Origin: Chamaecyparis obtusa
Lineage: Eukaryota; Streptophyta; Pinopsida; Cupressales; Cupressaceae
DNA length: 64,000 nucleotides
NCBI GenBank assembly: GCA_027943335.1
Contig: BSBK01008847.1
Coordinates: forward strand, 1-64,000
Reading direction: 5' to 3'
Shown: positions 34,818 through 46,873 of the stretch, piece by piece
Numbering within the stretch: position 1 is the stretch's first letter
Layout of the letters: every line of letters starts with the position of its first letter
Made by a program: the position numbers and the translations under genes
Notes under the pieces: generated by a model
Seen by the model: the letters and a program-made list of their open reading frames with translations, nothing else
Told to the model about the DNA's origin: nothing
Databases searched by the model: none

Positions 34818-37240
34818 TTTTTGGCGCCCACCGTGGGGTAGAGTAGATAGGCTTTGTCCTTTGTTTCATTGCATTTTCATCATTTTTCGGATTATTTTTC
34901 AGAAATTTTGCAGGTTCTGGTTTTTTATCTCAGAGTATCATGCGATACTTCTCAGGAATATCGCGCGATATACCTTTATATAGCGGTGCGACATTTCGCG
35001 TAAGAGAAGAATCACTCACCAGTACTGAGGTATATCACCTGGCGTTGTGCAAAGTATCACCCGCCCATAGTGTAGAGTATCGCCCAGACTGAGGTATATC
35101 GCCCGGCTATAGGAAATTGTGTCGCGCGATACTGGTGAAGTCTGAGGTATATTGCCTGATCTGACAAAGACCTGTATTTCCAGTTTTATCATCCGAATTT
35201 GATCATTTTAGTTTTCTGGTTTATTTTACTGTATTTAGATAGGTCTAACCTGCATCTTTTAGCTTGGATCTATCAGTTTATTGCATATTTACATTTGGAT
35301 TTTGATTTTGCTAACCTTGTTGGTCTAACAAGTTGTGCTTGTAGGTGCTCTCATTGCTTGAAATTTGCTAAAAATGCATGTCAAAGAGGGCTACTAATAG
35401 TTTTTGCAGGGCTGCCCAAGCATAAAAATAAAAAAATCTTGCTTGTTTATTTGCTTTCCTTTCAAGTGTGGCATTCACTAATTGTATTAGAAATTTTTAA
35501 AACCTTGTGAAAGAGATTTTGAGGTGGTAGGAGAAGTATGCTCTTCACCTTTAGGTGAATCAGAAAATCTTGACCCATCTTAAAGTTTTGGAAGCAAGGG
35601 AGTAATTGAATCTCTTTGCTTGGTGTGTTTGGGAGAGATTCTTGAGATAGGGGAGTATGCTCTTCACCCTTGTGGTGAACCAAAAACCTTGAACCTCAAG
35701 AGTTGATCCACTTTTTGTTTAGTTGTTAGAATCCTTTAGCGGGCCTGCTCTTGAGCAATCAAGATGAACGACTCAAGTGGGGACAACCTTGTCATCATTT
35801 TCCTTGGTGGCAAGTGATTCCAACTCACTATAATCTCAAAGCTATCAAGGACACCAAAAACCTTGGTGGATATAACACTTATCTTCGTTTGATGTGAGTA
35901 GCTCATGGGATTGCGACTATGGGAAAAACATTGAACAAGAATGCTTAAGGTACTCTTGAGGCCGCGAGGTCCTAGTCCTTTATGAGGAGCAAGAGGGGTG
36001 TTGTGAACGGAAATCCTTATTAAGAACTATTAGATAGAAGCCACCTTGTTTAGCCGCTTATCTTCTTAGTGCAAGGATTGATCCAAGTGGTTTACCCGGA
36101 TCACCTTAAGATACTCACCATATGTGTCCCTTTGGTTGTGTCATTTGACACTTCCACGACAAAGCCAACATCTCTTGTGGGTAACCACTTGGTGTGAGGC
36201 AAGGGGGCATCAAGTTGTGGGCTAAGTTGGTAAGTATTGAGCCTTGACTTTTTAGGATAGACTTGCTTGAATTATCTTCGGTTGTGTGATGCCAGTATAA
36301 ACGTTCTCACATACAAATGATCGGTAGCATTCATAAGGTGCTTTTTCAATTCTAATATCACAAGTGTTTGCCTTGGCAAGGTTGCTTTTGCCCTTGTTTC
36401 AAGTGTTTTGAGACATGTTTGATCCCTCACTGTTTGCAAACCTACCAAAATTCTGCTGATATTGTGACTGAAATTGAAAACATCAACCCTCAGACCAAAA
36501 ATTTTGACCAAGCAGACCCAAAAACGTAAATTTTACATAGTTCTGGTCAAGAGTTAAGTAATTTTGCAATAGTATCGCGCCCTTTAGAGCAAAGTATCGC
36601 GTGATACTTCGAGGGTTCGAAAAGTATTGCCTGCTTTGAGAAGAAATATCGTGCAATAGTTCACCCTTGACGGACTATCGCTCGACCTGCCTGGAGTGTA
36701 TCACCCGACTCTTATAAGGTATATTGCCTGGCATAAGGTGAAGTATCGCGCGGTTATAGGTATATCACCCCAGTAGCCTGGAGTATATCGCCTGGGTAAT
36801 TTCTGTCGTGCTTGCAATTTGGTCAGTTTCAGTTGTTGTTAATCAGTTTAGGTCTTAGAGTAGGCTTCTTGCTCTGACGTTTGCGACCTATCTTGACTCT
36901 AAATTTTTGGTTTTAGTCCTCCAGGATAGCATCATTTGATTTACGAAATCACTTTGGAATAATTGTCAGATTAGAAGGTCATTCTTGGTGCCAAGGTTCA
37001 TCTCTAAGATTGTTAGCTACATTCTTGAAAAATTTTAGTGCTCTTATTGTCCAAATCGCTTTCATTTAAATCTCAATTTCAATCATATTTTGGCCTAGTC
37101 CAACCTCCTGGTTCAAAAGTGCAAGGGTAGTCACCCTTTGATTTGAAGCACCTCTTTGACAGTGTTGGTAAAGCCCCTTTTCTATCTTCGTATTTCTCTT
37201 TGGACAATAGAGGACTTTGATTATCCTAGTTTGGTGCTGA
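34818..37240 (+). other. Long Gypsy leader with two clusters of TATCGCGCGATA-like palindromes
   Basis: No convincing reading frame lies between the primer-binding site and 37,245. Two clusters (34,937-35,160 and 36,570-36,805) are dense in variants of GTATCGCGCGATAC. A third cluster occurs at 48,805-49,035. A duplicated phrase, AGTATGCTCTTCACC, occurs near 35,536 and 35,655. Confidence 0.7.
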
Positions 37241-37282
37241 CACTTTGAGAGGTCACCTTATCATTGAGAGTATCTTTCTTTC

Positions 37283-38211
37283 ATGTCAATTACGACAAGG
37301 TACCAAGTCAATCAAGGGAAGCGACCCCCTGTTGCCTTTAGCCAGTTACCACCCGTCAAGACTCGTCGACAGCATAAGGGAAAAGGACCCCTTTTTGATC
37401 AATCACCTAAGAGTGAATCTGAGGTTTGTTTTAATCTGGGAGCTAATCCTAGTGAAGTGAGCACCTCTTTTGTACCACTTTCATCAAGTATGGACATGAG
37501 TTACACTTTCACCCGACAACAAAGAGAAGCCATCAAACTCTTGAGGATATCTTCCAATGACATAGAAGAGAGTATGGTGGTTCTTCTCATGCTAGTCCAC
37601 CCGGGTCACCTCCCAAAAATGTGAGGTATTTTGATGCTCACAAATGAGCTGAGAGACATCATAAGCAAGCTCACTCAGATTCAGGGTCACAACACGAGGA
37701 CCAGAACAACGAATCTAGTGATCACCACATAAACGCAGCCAATGCAATAAGGCATTCAAGACCATCCTCCCCACTTAAAGACACCTCTTGATATGCCAAT
37801 ACAAGGTTGAGAAGCATTGAGAGAGAGAAGCAAGCCTATTTGGATGAACAAGCTGCTAAAAAGGAAAAATTTAGACAACTAGAAGAAGAGGAACGTGCGT
37901 TATTAGATATAAAGAAAAGAGTCACCCAAGAAGAAGAAGATAGACTCTACGCACAACAACTCCAAAGCCGATTCAATGGGAGGGGAACCAATAGTGGGAC
38001 CAACTCACCCCCATCTACCCTTCACCAAGTCCTAGAAGAAGATCAAGGATGCCCTCACGATCCCCAAGTCCTAGAGGAAGAAAGGTTTCAAGATATGATC
38101 ATCATAGGAGACGATAACCTCATAGACATTCAAAGTAACCCTCCTAACGAGCACATCATGGCTCACAACATGGAGGAAGTTATGCCAAATTTGACCATAT
38201 GGATTTTATGA
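37283..38211 (+). pseudogene. Upstream coding region (5' part of gag polyprotein), broken
   Basis: The frame from 37,283 (MSITTRYQVNQGKRPPVAFS) is hydrophilic. After a frameshift near 37,570 it continues through two TGA codons (37,645-37,647 and 37,789-37,791) into 37,807-38,211. That last part is charged and probably coiled-coil (EKFRQLEEEERALLDIKKR). A frameshift near 38,180 and a TGA at 38,250 then lead into the gag frame. It is probably the N-terminus of the polyprotein; no enzymatic domain is seen. Confidence 0.6.
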
Positions 38212-38255
38212 CTATGAAACAAGAACCATCCTTTCCAGCATATGTGGAATGATAT

Positions 38256-40934
38256 GTGGAACAAAACAAGGATCAATTCCTAGAAAGCCTTATCAACAAA
38301 GGTGCTAAAGTTCCATATGATTTTGACGTCCACCAAAAGATTAAGAAACATAATCCTTCAGCCAATGAGGTGATCATGCAAATGCAGAAGGACATAGAAA
38401 GGATGAGGGCTCCTAAGAGCACATTTCATTTGGACTCCATATGTCCCAACCCGATTGACAAAAGTGTGATGTTGGTTGAGTTCCCTAAGAAAGTTGAGTT
38501 TCCAACCTATGACAAATATGATGGCGTTGGTGACCCTCATGACCATGTTCGACAGTTCTACATAATGAGCTTTTCTTTTCATCATGAAGACTCCTACTTG
38601 ATGAGATTATTTTCGAGGAGTCTCAAAGGCCAAGCCATGGAGTGGTTCACCAACCTTACTCCTCCAGTAAAGTCATTTAAAGAACTTGTCCAAAGATTTG
38701 TTCAGCATTTTGCTTATAATCTATCAAGGTCGGTCACAATGCTTGATTTGTGCAAGCTTAAACAAAATCAAGGAGAACCTTTTGTCACTTTCCTACAAAG
38801 GTGGAGATGTTTGTGCTCAAAATATCCCAGGACAATTCCTGAAGAGGAAAGAATAGACATGATTGTGAGTAACTTAGTGCTGAAATTAAGATATGAGGTA
38901 AGAAAGATACCATTCAATTCTTTCGATACCATGGTCGAAGTGGCATGTCGCATAGAGGATGTCCTAAAAGAACAAGGAATTTTGGCTAAATCAACTAATA
39001 AAAACAATGGCCAAAACAACAACAATCATGGTTATAAGGACAAAAAGAACTCCTATTGGAACAAGAATAAACAGGTGGTCAATGATGGAGTTGTTGACTC
39101 ACCACAACCTAAGAATGAAGGAGTTCTTAATCTCTCCAATGCGGTACAAGCCATGAAGCTGCAAGCGTCCTCAGGACAACAAGAGAATAAATCCAAGTAT
39201 CAAGGGAAACCCAAGAAGGAAAAGAGACAATTCACCAAACTTGGGGACTCCTACGCCGACATTTTCAAAACACTAATTGCTCATAATTTGGCGCAACCTC
39301 AGGATCCTACCAAGCACCGCATACCCAATCCTAAATCTCATTGGTGGGATGAGAAAGCCTTTTGTGTCTTCCACAATGGAATTGGACACAATATCAAAAA
39401 TTGTTTTAGGCTTAAACATCTTGTCCAAGACCTCATTGAAGGTGGGCGATTACAAGTTGATGGTTTAACCACTAATGCGGATCATAAGGCTTTTAAGGAA
39501 CCCTTGCCCAAATATGAAAAAGGGGAAAATTCTAACAAAAAGCATGGTAAGGCTGCTATCAACTATACATACACAAATGCTGAAAATGTGATTAACATGC
39601 TTGAAGTGGCTGACGATAACATCAACATGATGAGAGGGAAAGATCCTTATGGATATGATGTGGACTCAACTCCTCTGACTGATGAAAGACCTGCTGTGGT
39701 GATAAGAGGTCCTCACTCACGAAGAATGCCCCAGTCCCTCAATGTTGTCACCAGGGGTCAGGCCCAAGCTCCCATTATTATTAGAGGTCCTAGCACTAGC
39801 AAGTCTAAGCAGCCCATGTCCAAGGGCGTTCCTCCTAAATTTGTCGTTGGTCCTGATTCCAATTATAATCTTATTGACCAATTACAACGAACACCCACAC
39901 AGATATCTATTTTTGAACTTTTAGAATTGTCCCCTAAGCACAAGCGTGTCCTTGAAGATGCTTTACGAGCAGCCAGTGTCCCTAACAACTTAGATATTGA
40001 TCAATTCCAAAATATGGTCAACCATTTGGCTAGCCCTCATCACCTCACCTTCTCAGAAGAAGATGACAAATCCATCAGTCACCCACATAACTTGGCCTTA
40101 CACATCGAAGTCATGATTCATAAAACCCATGTCAGGTGTGTACTGATAGATGGGGGTGCGGGGCTCAATATTTGTACCATGAGTTTGTTGAAGGCTCTAG
40201 GATATTCTGAGAACGTCATTGACACAAGGAAAAAGATCACAATCAAGGCATATGATGAAGCAGAAAGAAGTTCTAAGGGATTGGCCATTTTGCCTATTCG
40301 CATTGGTCTAGTAGAAAAGGATATCTTATTTCAAATTGTTGATGTTGGACCTTTAGCCTACAACATTTTGCTAGGTAGGCCATGGATTCATGAAATGCAA
40401 GTAGTCCCATCAACGTATCACCAGTGTGTTAAGTTTCCCCATAATGGTGTAGAAATTTGCATTCCTGGAGATAGTGCTTTGTCAGTTAATAACATTTCTG
40501 CTGGATCACATGTACCTTTGAATAGGGAAGCTGACAGTCCTAGTAGTTCACTTGAACAATGCAAGCAGAAGTTTAAGACCATAGATCTTGGGATGGGAGA
40601 TTATAAAATTGATTCTTTTACAAAAATGCCAATCTCTCCTAGGTCTTATGGGAGACCATCACCAAATATGAAACCTTCGTCATCAGCAATGACATTATTT
40701 GAAAAATTTGTTGAGTCTTCGGTTCCTATTCAGGAAGAGAAAGAGGAAGTTGCCGTAAGGGACTGGATCTATCACGAGGAAAAATACAAACACAACGAGA
40801 ACTTTGCTCCTTCACCTAAAGCTTATGGGAGAGGGTATACACTGGTTAAGAATATGGGTTATCCAGGATATGGTCCCCTTACCCATAGGTTGGATGCTAA
40901 AGCTGAGCCTCTTGACCATGCCCTTTTTGGATGA
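38256..40934 (+). pseudogene. Gypsy gag and aspartic protease (892-codon open frame)
   Basis: The gag capsid-type domain spans about residues 75-235 (YDKYDGVGDPHDHVRQFY, later LKGQAMEWFTNL). A lysine/asparagine-rich linker follows, then a C-x2-H-type finger (FCVFHNGIGHNIKNC, about 368-383). The protease region begins near residue 628 (VLIDGGAGLNICTM) and includes ILLGRPWIHEM near 704. The loop reads D-G-G rather than the usual D-T/S-G. The frame closes at TGA 40,932-40,934, but coding continues in the same frame beyond it, so this is an acquired stop, not a natural end. Confidence 0.9.
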
Positions 40935-43900
40935 AAGAATAAGTCCACAGTTGGCTTAGGTTTTGAAAATAAGAAGAAGAAAGGTGTTCCTGTCCCAGCT
41001 GCGATGGACAGTGATAGTGATTTAGACTATACACCTGATCTTTCTAATCAACAAGACATATCTGATGATTGGGTGCCTTCAACAAATCTCCTTTGGGGAG
41101 ATTCAAAAGATTTGATACTTGGCAGTCCTACTATCCCAGCTGCGACGGATAGTGACTATATGACTGCTAGGTCGATAATGGAAAGTGTTGCTATCCTAGC
41201 TGCGACGGATAGTACCAATGCTAGCACTAGAGAAGGGGAAACCTTTCCCAACCTTGAGGCTTCTACATCATGAGGCCCAAATGATGATTCAGACATAGAA
41301 TCCCATGAGTATGAATGGGACTCCCTTTCAGATGCAACAGTTGATTTGGACATGGATGTTGTCCATACTTATAGTAGCCAACCCGATGCAGCTAACGAGC
41401 TTAGTGTAGGACTAGAGGATTGTACTCCTCAAATCACCTTAGTGGACGATGCTTCATTTGGTAGGATGAGTCCTAATTCAGGTATCTTAGGAGAAGACTT
41501 GATGAATCCCGATTGTATGGTCACCAGAGATAACACCTTTCACATAAATAACATTGAACCAGTCATTGACCTACCCCTTGTTCACTATGACCTAATTGAC
41601 TGGTCTTAGTGCCATCAAGAGCCTATATTTCTCACTTTTCAGAATGATTACGAAATTGCTTGCTATTTGAATGCTCTTGAACCCGTGGCTTCTTCCACCA
41701 GTGAACCAACAACAAGTATGACAGAGCCTGACATTAAGTACCTCAATCTAAAAATAAAAGAGAACGAAAAAAGGAAAAATAGGTCTGATGGCAAAAACCA
41801 CTTTGTGGCGGTATCAGAACCAAAAATAGTAAAAAGAGATGACGTATCTGAGGGTGAAAACCTCTTTGAGGTGCCTAAGGATGGGGTACTTAATAACTTG
41901 CTGAGTTATTTCCAGGATAGATCATCAGTATTGATTGAGCCAACAAAACCAGTCAATTTGAACATAGAAGAAACTCCTCAAATAGTTCATCTTGCTCAGT
42001 CTTTATCAGAAGAAGAGACCAAGGCATATATACAATTCTTACAAAAGAAGAAAATTAATTTTGCATGGACCTATTCAGACATGCTAGGGCTTGACACAAA
42101 TCTTATAATGCATCACTTATCCATAGCTCCAGGAGTCAAACCAGTAAAATAGAGACTCAGAAAAATGCATCCACATGTAGCTCTCCTTGTCAAAGCGGAA
42201 TTAGAAAAACTTTTGAGAGCTGGATTCATCAGAGCCATCGATTATGCAGAATGGATCTCAAACATAGTACCAGTTTCCAAACATGATGGGTCCATTCATG
42301 TATGCACAGATTTTAGAGATTTAAACAAAGCATGCCCAAAGGATGATTTTCCACTTCCAAACATTGACATGATAGTGGACATGACAGCGGGCTATGACAT
42401 ATACTCTCTAATGGATGGTTTCTCAGGATATAATCAAATTAAAATAGCTCCCGAAGACCAAGAGAAAATAGCGTTCACATGTGCATGGGGAACCTATTGC
42501 TGGAACGTCATGTCATTTGGGTTAAAGAATGCAAGAGCAACCTACCAAAGAGCTATGACCACTATCTTTCATGATATGATGCACAAAAACATGGAAGATT
42601 ATGTGGATGATACCCTTGCAAAATCAAGAAAATGGGACACACACCTCGATGATCTGGAAGTAATTCTAGATCGCATGGAATAGTTTCAACTCAGATTGAA
42701 TCCAAAGAAGTGCGCATTTGGTGTCACCTCAAGTAAACTTTTAGGATTTATAATATCAGCAAAAGGTATAGAGGTTGATCCCGAAAAGGTCCAAGCAATT
42801 TTAGACATGCCACCTTTGAGAAACATTAGTCAAATGAGAAGTCTTCAGGGACGACTCCAGTCAATTAGGAGGTTTATCTCATAGCTGGAAGATAGAGCAC
42901 AACCCTTTAATAAGACACTACATAAGGGTGCTTCTTGCGTATGGAATGAGGAATGCCAAAAGAGCCTTGATCAAATAAAACAATATTTGGCTAATCCTCC
43001 AATTTTGATGCCTCCTATTTCAGGGAAGCCTTTGATTCTATACATTTCAGCAACAGAGTCTTCCTTGGGGGCATTGTTAGCTCAATTAGATGACACTGGG
43101 AAAGAAAGGGCCATATATTATATCAGCCATACTCTAGTCTCCTATGAGATCAATTACAATAACATTGAGAAGTCTTGTCTTGCAGTGGTGTTTGCTTCTC
43201 AAAAGTTGTGACACTATATGCTTGCTCATACCATACATTTGGTTGCAAAAATTGATCCTCTTAAGTATTTGCTTAGTAAGGCTGCCCTCACGGGTAGACT
43301 TGCTAAATGGATGATGGTCTTAACTGAATTTGACATAGAGTACATTGAAAGAAAGGCCATAAAAGGGAAAGCTATTGCTGACCAATTAGCTGATTTCCCA
43401 ATTCAGGATAGTATGCCTATTCAAGTGGAATTCCCAGATGAACACATCTTGTATACGACTACTCGCACTTGGAAAATGTTCTTTTATGGTTCCCGCATAC
43501 AAAATGGATCAGTTGCTGGAGTATTATTTGTTTCTCCACATGGGTACAATATTCTAAAGTCTTACAAACTTTTATTCCCATGTACGAATAATATTGCAGA
43601 ATATGAAGCTTTAACCAATGGCTTGAGAATGGCTATAGAATGGAACATCACAAAGTTACATGTCTTTGGGGATTCCCAGTTAATCATCAACAAAGTCAAT
43701 GAGGAGTATCAAACCAAGGATGATAAATTGATACCCTACAAAAAGATGGTTGACTCCTTGAAACATTACTTTACCTTTGTGACGTTTCAACAAATCCCTA
43801 GGACAGAGAACAAAGCTGCAGATGCCATGGCCACATTAGCTTCACTTCTTTAGTTGGAGACACATGAATCAAGATTTGAATTCCTGGTGGAAGAGCTACA

Positions 43901-44155
43901 CCATCCCATCTTTGACTCATCTAAAATTCATGTCATTTGTACCATTGTCACACACGAGTCTTCCCGATATGGTGCTATCTATTCATATCTTCGTGATGGC
44001 ATCATCCCTGACACATTCAACCGTTCTGAACACCGAAACCTCATCCGTAACGCCTGTCACCACACCCTTATCTCTGGTGATTTATATAGGAGGGGTTTAG
44101 ATGGGATGCTCCTTAGATGCTTCGAAAAAGGAGGAATCCAACCAAGCGTTAGTTG
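40935..44155 (+). pseudogene. Gypsy reverse transcriptase and two RNase H domains
   Basis: This continues the gag-protease frame. A linker (to about 42,100) leads to reverse transcriptase (42,165-42,900) with VCTDFRDLNKACPKDDFPLP, FSGYNQIKI and the catalytic YVDD at 42,600-42,611. RNase H follows (about 43,000-43,400), then a second, archaeal-type RNase H (about 43,470-43,850; CTNNIAEYEALTNGLRMAIE). In the second domain the first catalytic aspartate appears lost (FFYGS where FFDGS is expected). Stops lie at 40,932, 41,271, 41,607, 42,150, 42,681, 42,882, 43,209 and 43,851, all TAG or TGA and all in one frame. A frameshift near 44,130 precedes integrase. Confidence 0.9.
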
Positions 44156-44156
44156 A

Positions 44157-45222
44157 CATCCACGAGGGCATTTGTGGTGGACATTCTAATGGTCTTGCCA
44201 TGGCCTGAAGGTTGCTTAGGGTGGGATATTATTGGCCCACAATGCAGATAGATGCAATAGCCTTTGCTAAGTCATGTGAAAAATATCAGAAACATGGAAA
44301 CCTGATTCATGCTCCAGGTAGGGAGTTGATCCCTTCTGTTTCTCATTGGCCATTTCAGTGCTGGGCCTTCGATCTAGTTGGGCAGATTCATCCCAACTCA
44401 TCAAGTGGACATAAGTTCATTATTACTACCACTGACTACTTCACAAAATGGGTGGAAGCTGTGCCACTTTCTGTTGCTTCAGGGAAGACTATCTCTTTGT
44501 TCATCTTGAATCATATTATTTGTCGATTTGGAGTGCCTTCTGAGATTATCACTGATAACGAAGGTCAATTCAAGAATAAGGACCTAAAGCATTTATGCAA
44601 AAAGTTTAAAATCAAGCAACATTGGTCCTCCATCTATTTTCCACAGGGATACAGACAGGCAGAAGCCTCTAATAAAACCATTCTTAAAATTCTTCATAGG
44701 ACAGTGCACAAGAATGGTAGGGATTGGCACTTACAAATCAATCCAGCACTATGGGCTTACAGAACAAGCATTCACACACCTACAGGAGCCACTCCTTTTT
44801 CTCTTACCTATGGCGCTGAAGTGGTATTGCCTTTAGAAGTTGAGATACCATCACTTAGAGTCTCACTCAAAGGTTTGATTACAGATGAGGATTACCACGT
44901 CATGAGGTTACAGGAACTAGAACTTCTAGATGAGAAGCATAAGGCTTCCTTTGATCATATGAGAGTGTATCAGAAGCGTATGTCCAAGGCATTCAACAAG
45001 CAGGTTCACCCTAAAGAATTTCAAATAGGTGATCTTGTTTTGCGAGAGAACCCTAAGAACCAACAAAATAAAGAACAAAAGGGCAAGTTTGAACCTAACT
45101 GGCTTGGACCATATGTCATCATAGCTGCTTTTGGTATAGGTGCATATTTACTGTCAGATCCAGATGGAGAACAGCTCCCTGATCCCATCAACATTGTGCA
45201 CCTCAAGAAGTTCTATCCTTGA
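44157..45222 (+). pseudogene. Gypsy integrase
   Basis: The zinc-binding region starts IHEGICGGHSNG (from 44,157) and runs through a TGA at 44,206. Its last cysteine pair reads CEKYQ, with one Cys changed to Tyr. The catalytic core shows FDLVGQ, IITDNEGQF and QAEASNKT, corresponding to the D, D and E of retroviral-type integrases. The C-terminal region ends IVHLKKFYP before the TGA at 45,220-45,222. No chromodomain is visible, as expected for Tat elements. Confidence 0.9.
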
Positions 45223-46870
45223 TGCCCATTTCTGTCTAGGGGCATCCTTTGTACATATTTATTGATCCTGAAAAAATACCAAAAAATTGATATATGATGC
45301 TGAAAAAATCTTAAAAAGCATAAAAAGTCTTAAAAAAATACAAAAAAATCAAAAAAATTTAAAAATTCAAAAAATAGGAAAAAGTGCCTTGGTGAAAACC
45401 TGGAAACAGGCGCCTTGGTAGCAAAAAATCTAAAAAATGAAAAAATAAAAAAGATTTTTAGTGGTGAAAACCTAGAAATAGGCGCTACTTGAGGCCTTTG
45501 CACTCCTATTTGTTAGCATGCATCCTCGACACTAAGCCTTTCTCCATCATACCTTGACCTTATTTGACTTGGTCTGGAATTGGTCTTTCTCTTTGTCTAG
45601 GCGGCATAACTATTAGCATTGGTCCTTTAGGTGCGTTTGTCTCTTGGGGCATTTCACAAACAGGTGTTTTTCAACACCACCCCAAACAGTGTTTTTCAAC
45701 ACTACCCTTGTGTCGAGTGTTTCTTAACACTTATCAGATGTCTTACCCAACAGTCTAGTATGATGTGACGTTGCTCATTTGTAAATGTGATACTCAGAGT
45801 CTAACTCTATGACCAACACACACGCACTTAAACAATCAACTTGTTGAGATATGTTGACTTTATTTTTCTTTGTGTGATGTCTATGAGGATTTCTTTGATG
45901 AGTGGTCTCTCCCTGAGAAGTGTTCGATGATGCATAGCTAGAAGACTGAGGGTATGAGAACATGTTTTCTTTCTTTATCTGCTTGTGGGTATATTTTGTT
46001 GGTCCTAACTGTCATGAGCATTTATGCTGGTCTTACTTGACCCTATGGATTGACAAGGTATTATCCTTGACTGTTTTGTGAGTGCATGCTTCTAGCTATC
46101 CTGATTTTCATGTGTCTTGATACAAGCATAATCTCGCCATATCAAACTTAGGTGATCTCACTACATTAGTCATCTGGACCTACATGTCATTGATGCCTAG
46201 GTGAGATTTCCACATTTCTATCTGATAAAGATCATATTCATATCCACATAGTTATGCTAGTATGCATTGTATGATCTTACGACGCTACCAATAATGCTCG
46301 ATGATGATAATTAGATGTCTATAAGCGTTGTGACCTTGCAAGTCAACCACTTTCATAGTAGCTTGCATTTCTAGGTTCATATTAGTCTAGTTTTGCATTT
46401 TTTGCATATGGAGAGAGCTCTCCTTTTCATCTTACGTGGACCTGTCAGTCGACTGCGCTCACCTTTCCTTCTTCTTAATCATGTCTTTCACTCCTTGTCT
46501 TTTTCATCTCGCACCTGTTCCTGTTCATCACAAGGGGTTAATCATATCATCATACCTATATCACAACTGTCATTTCTAGAAACATGAGTCTATATCATAC
46601 ACATGAGAATTAAACATACATCTATGAAAGAGAACATACATAAGTATTTTTGAGCAAAATGACAAGACAATATACATAAACTGATACATCCATCACAAGA
46701 GAGACATAAACACATGAGACAATCAAACATCCAGTAATCTCATATATACATCAATGTCATGATACAATATACAATATGGGATCTCATAATCTGGATCAAT
46801 GTCTCAAGATATGTCTAAACATCTATCAACCTAAGACCTAACCCTAGGACTTGCTACCACCCTCATGAGG
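45223..46870 (+). other. Spacer between integrase and the antisense gene
   Basis: At first A-rich, with two similar phrases around GCGCCTTGGT and GTGGTGAAAACCT (45,380-45,490). The rest is unique sequence with no recognisable product on either strand. It would be the downstream region of the antisense gene. Confidence 0.5.
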
Positions 46871-46873
46871 AGC

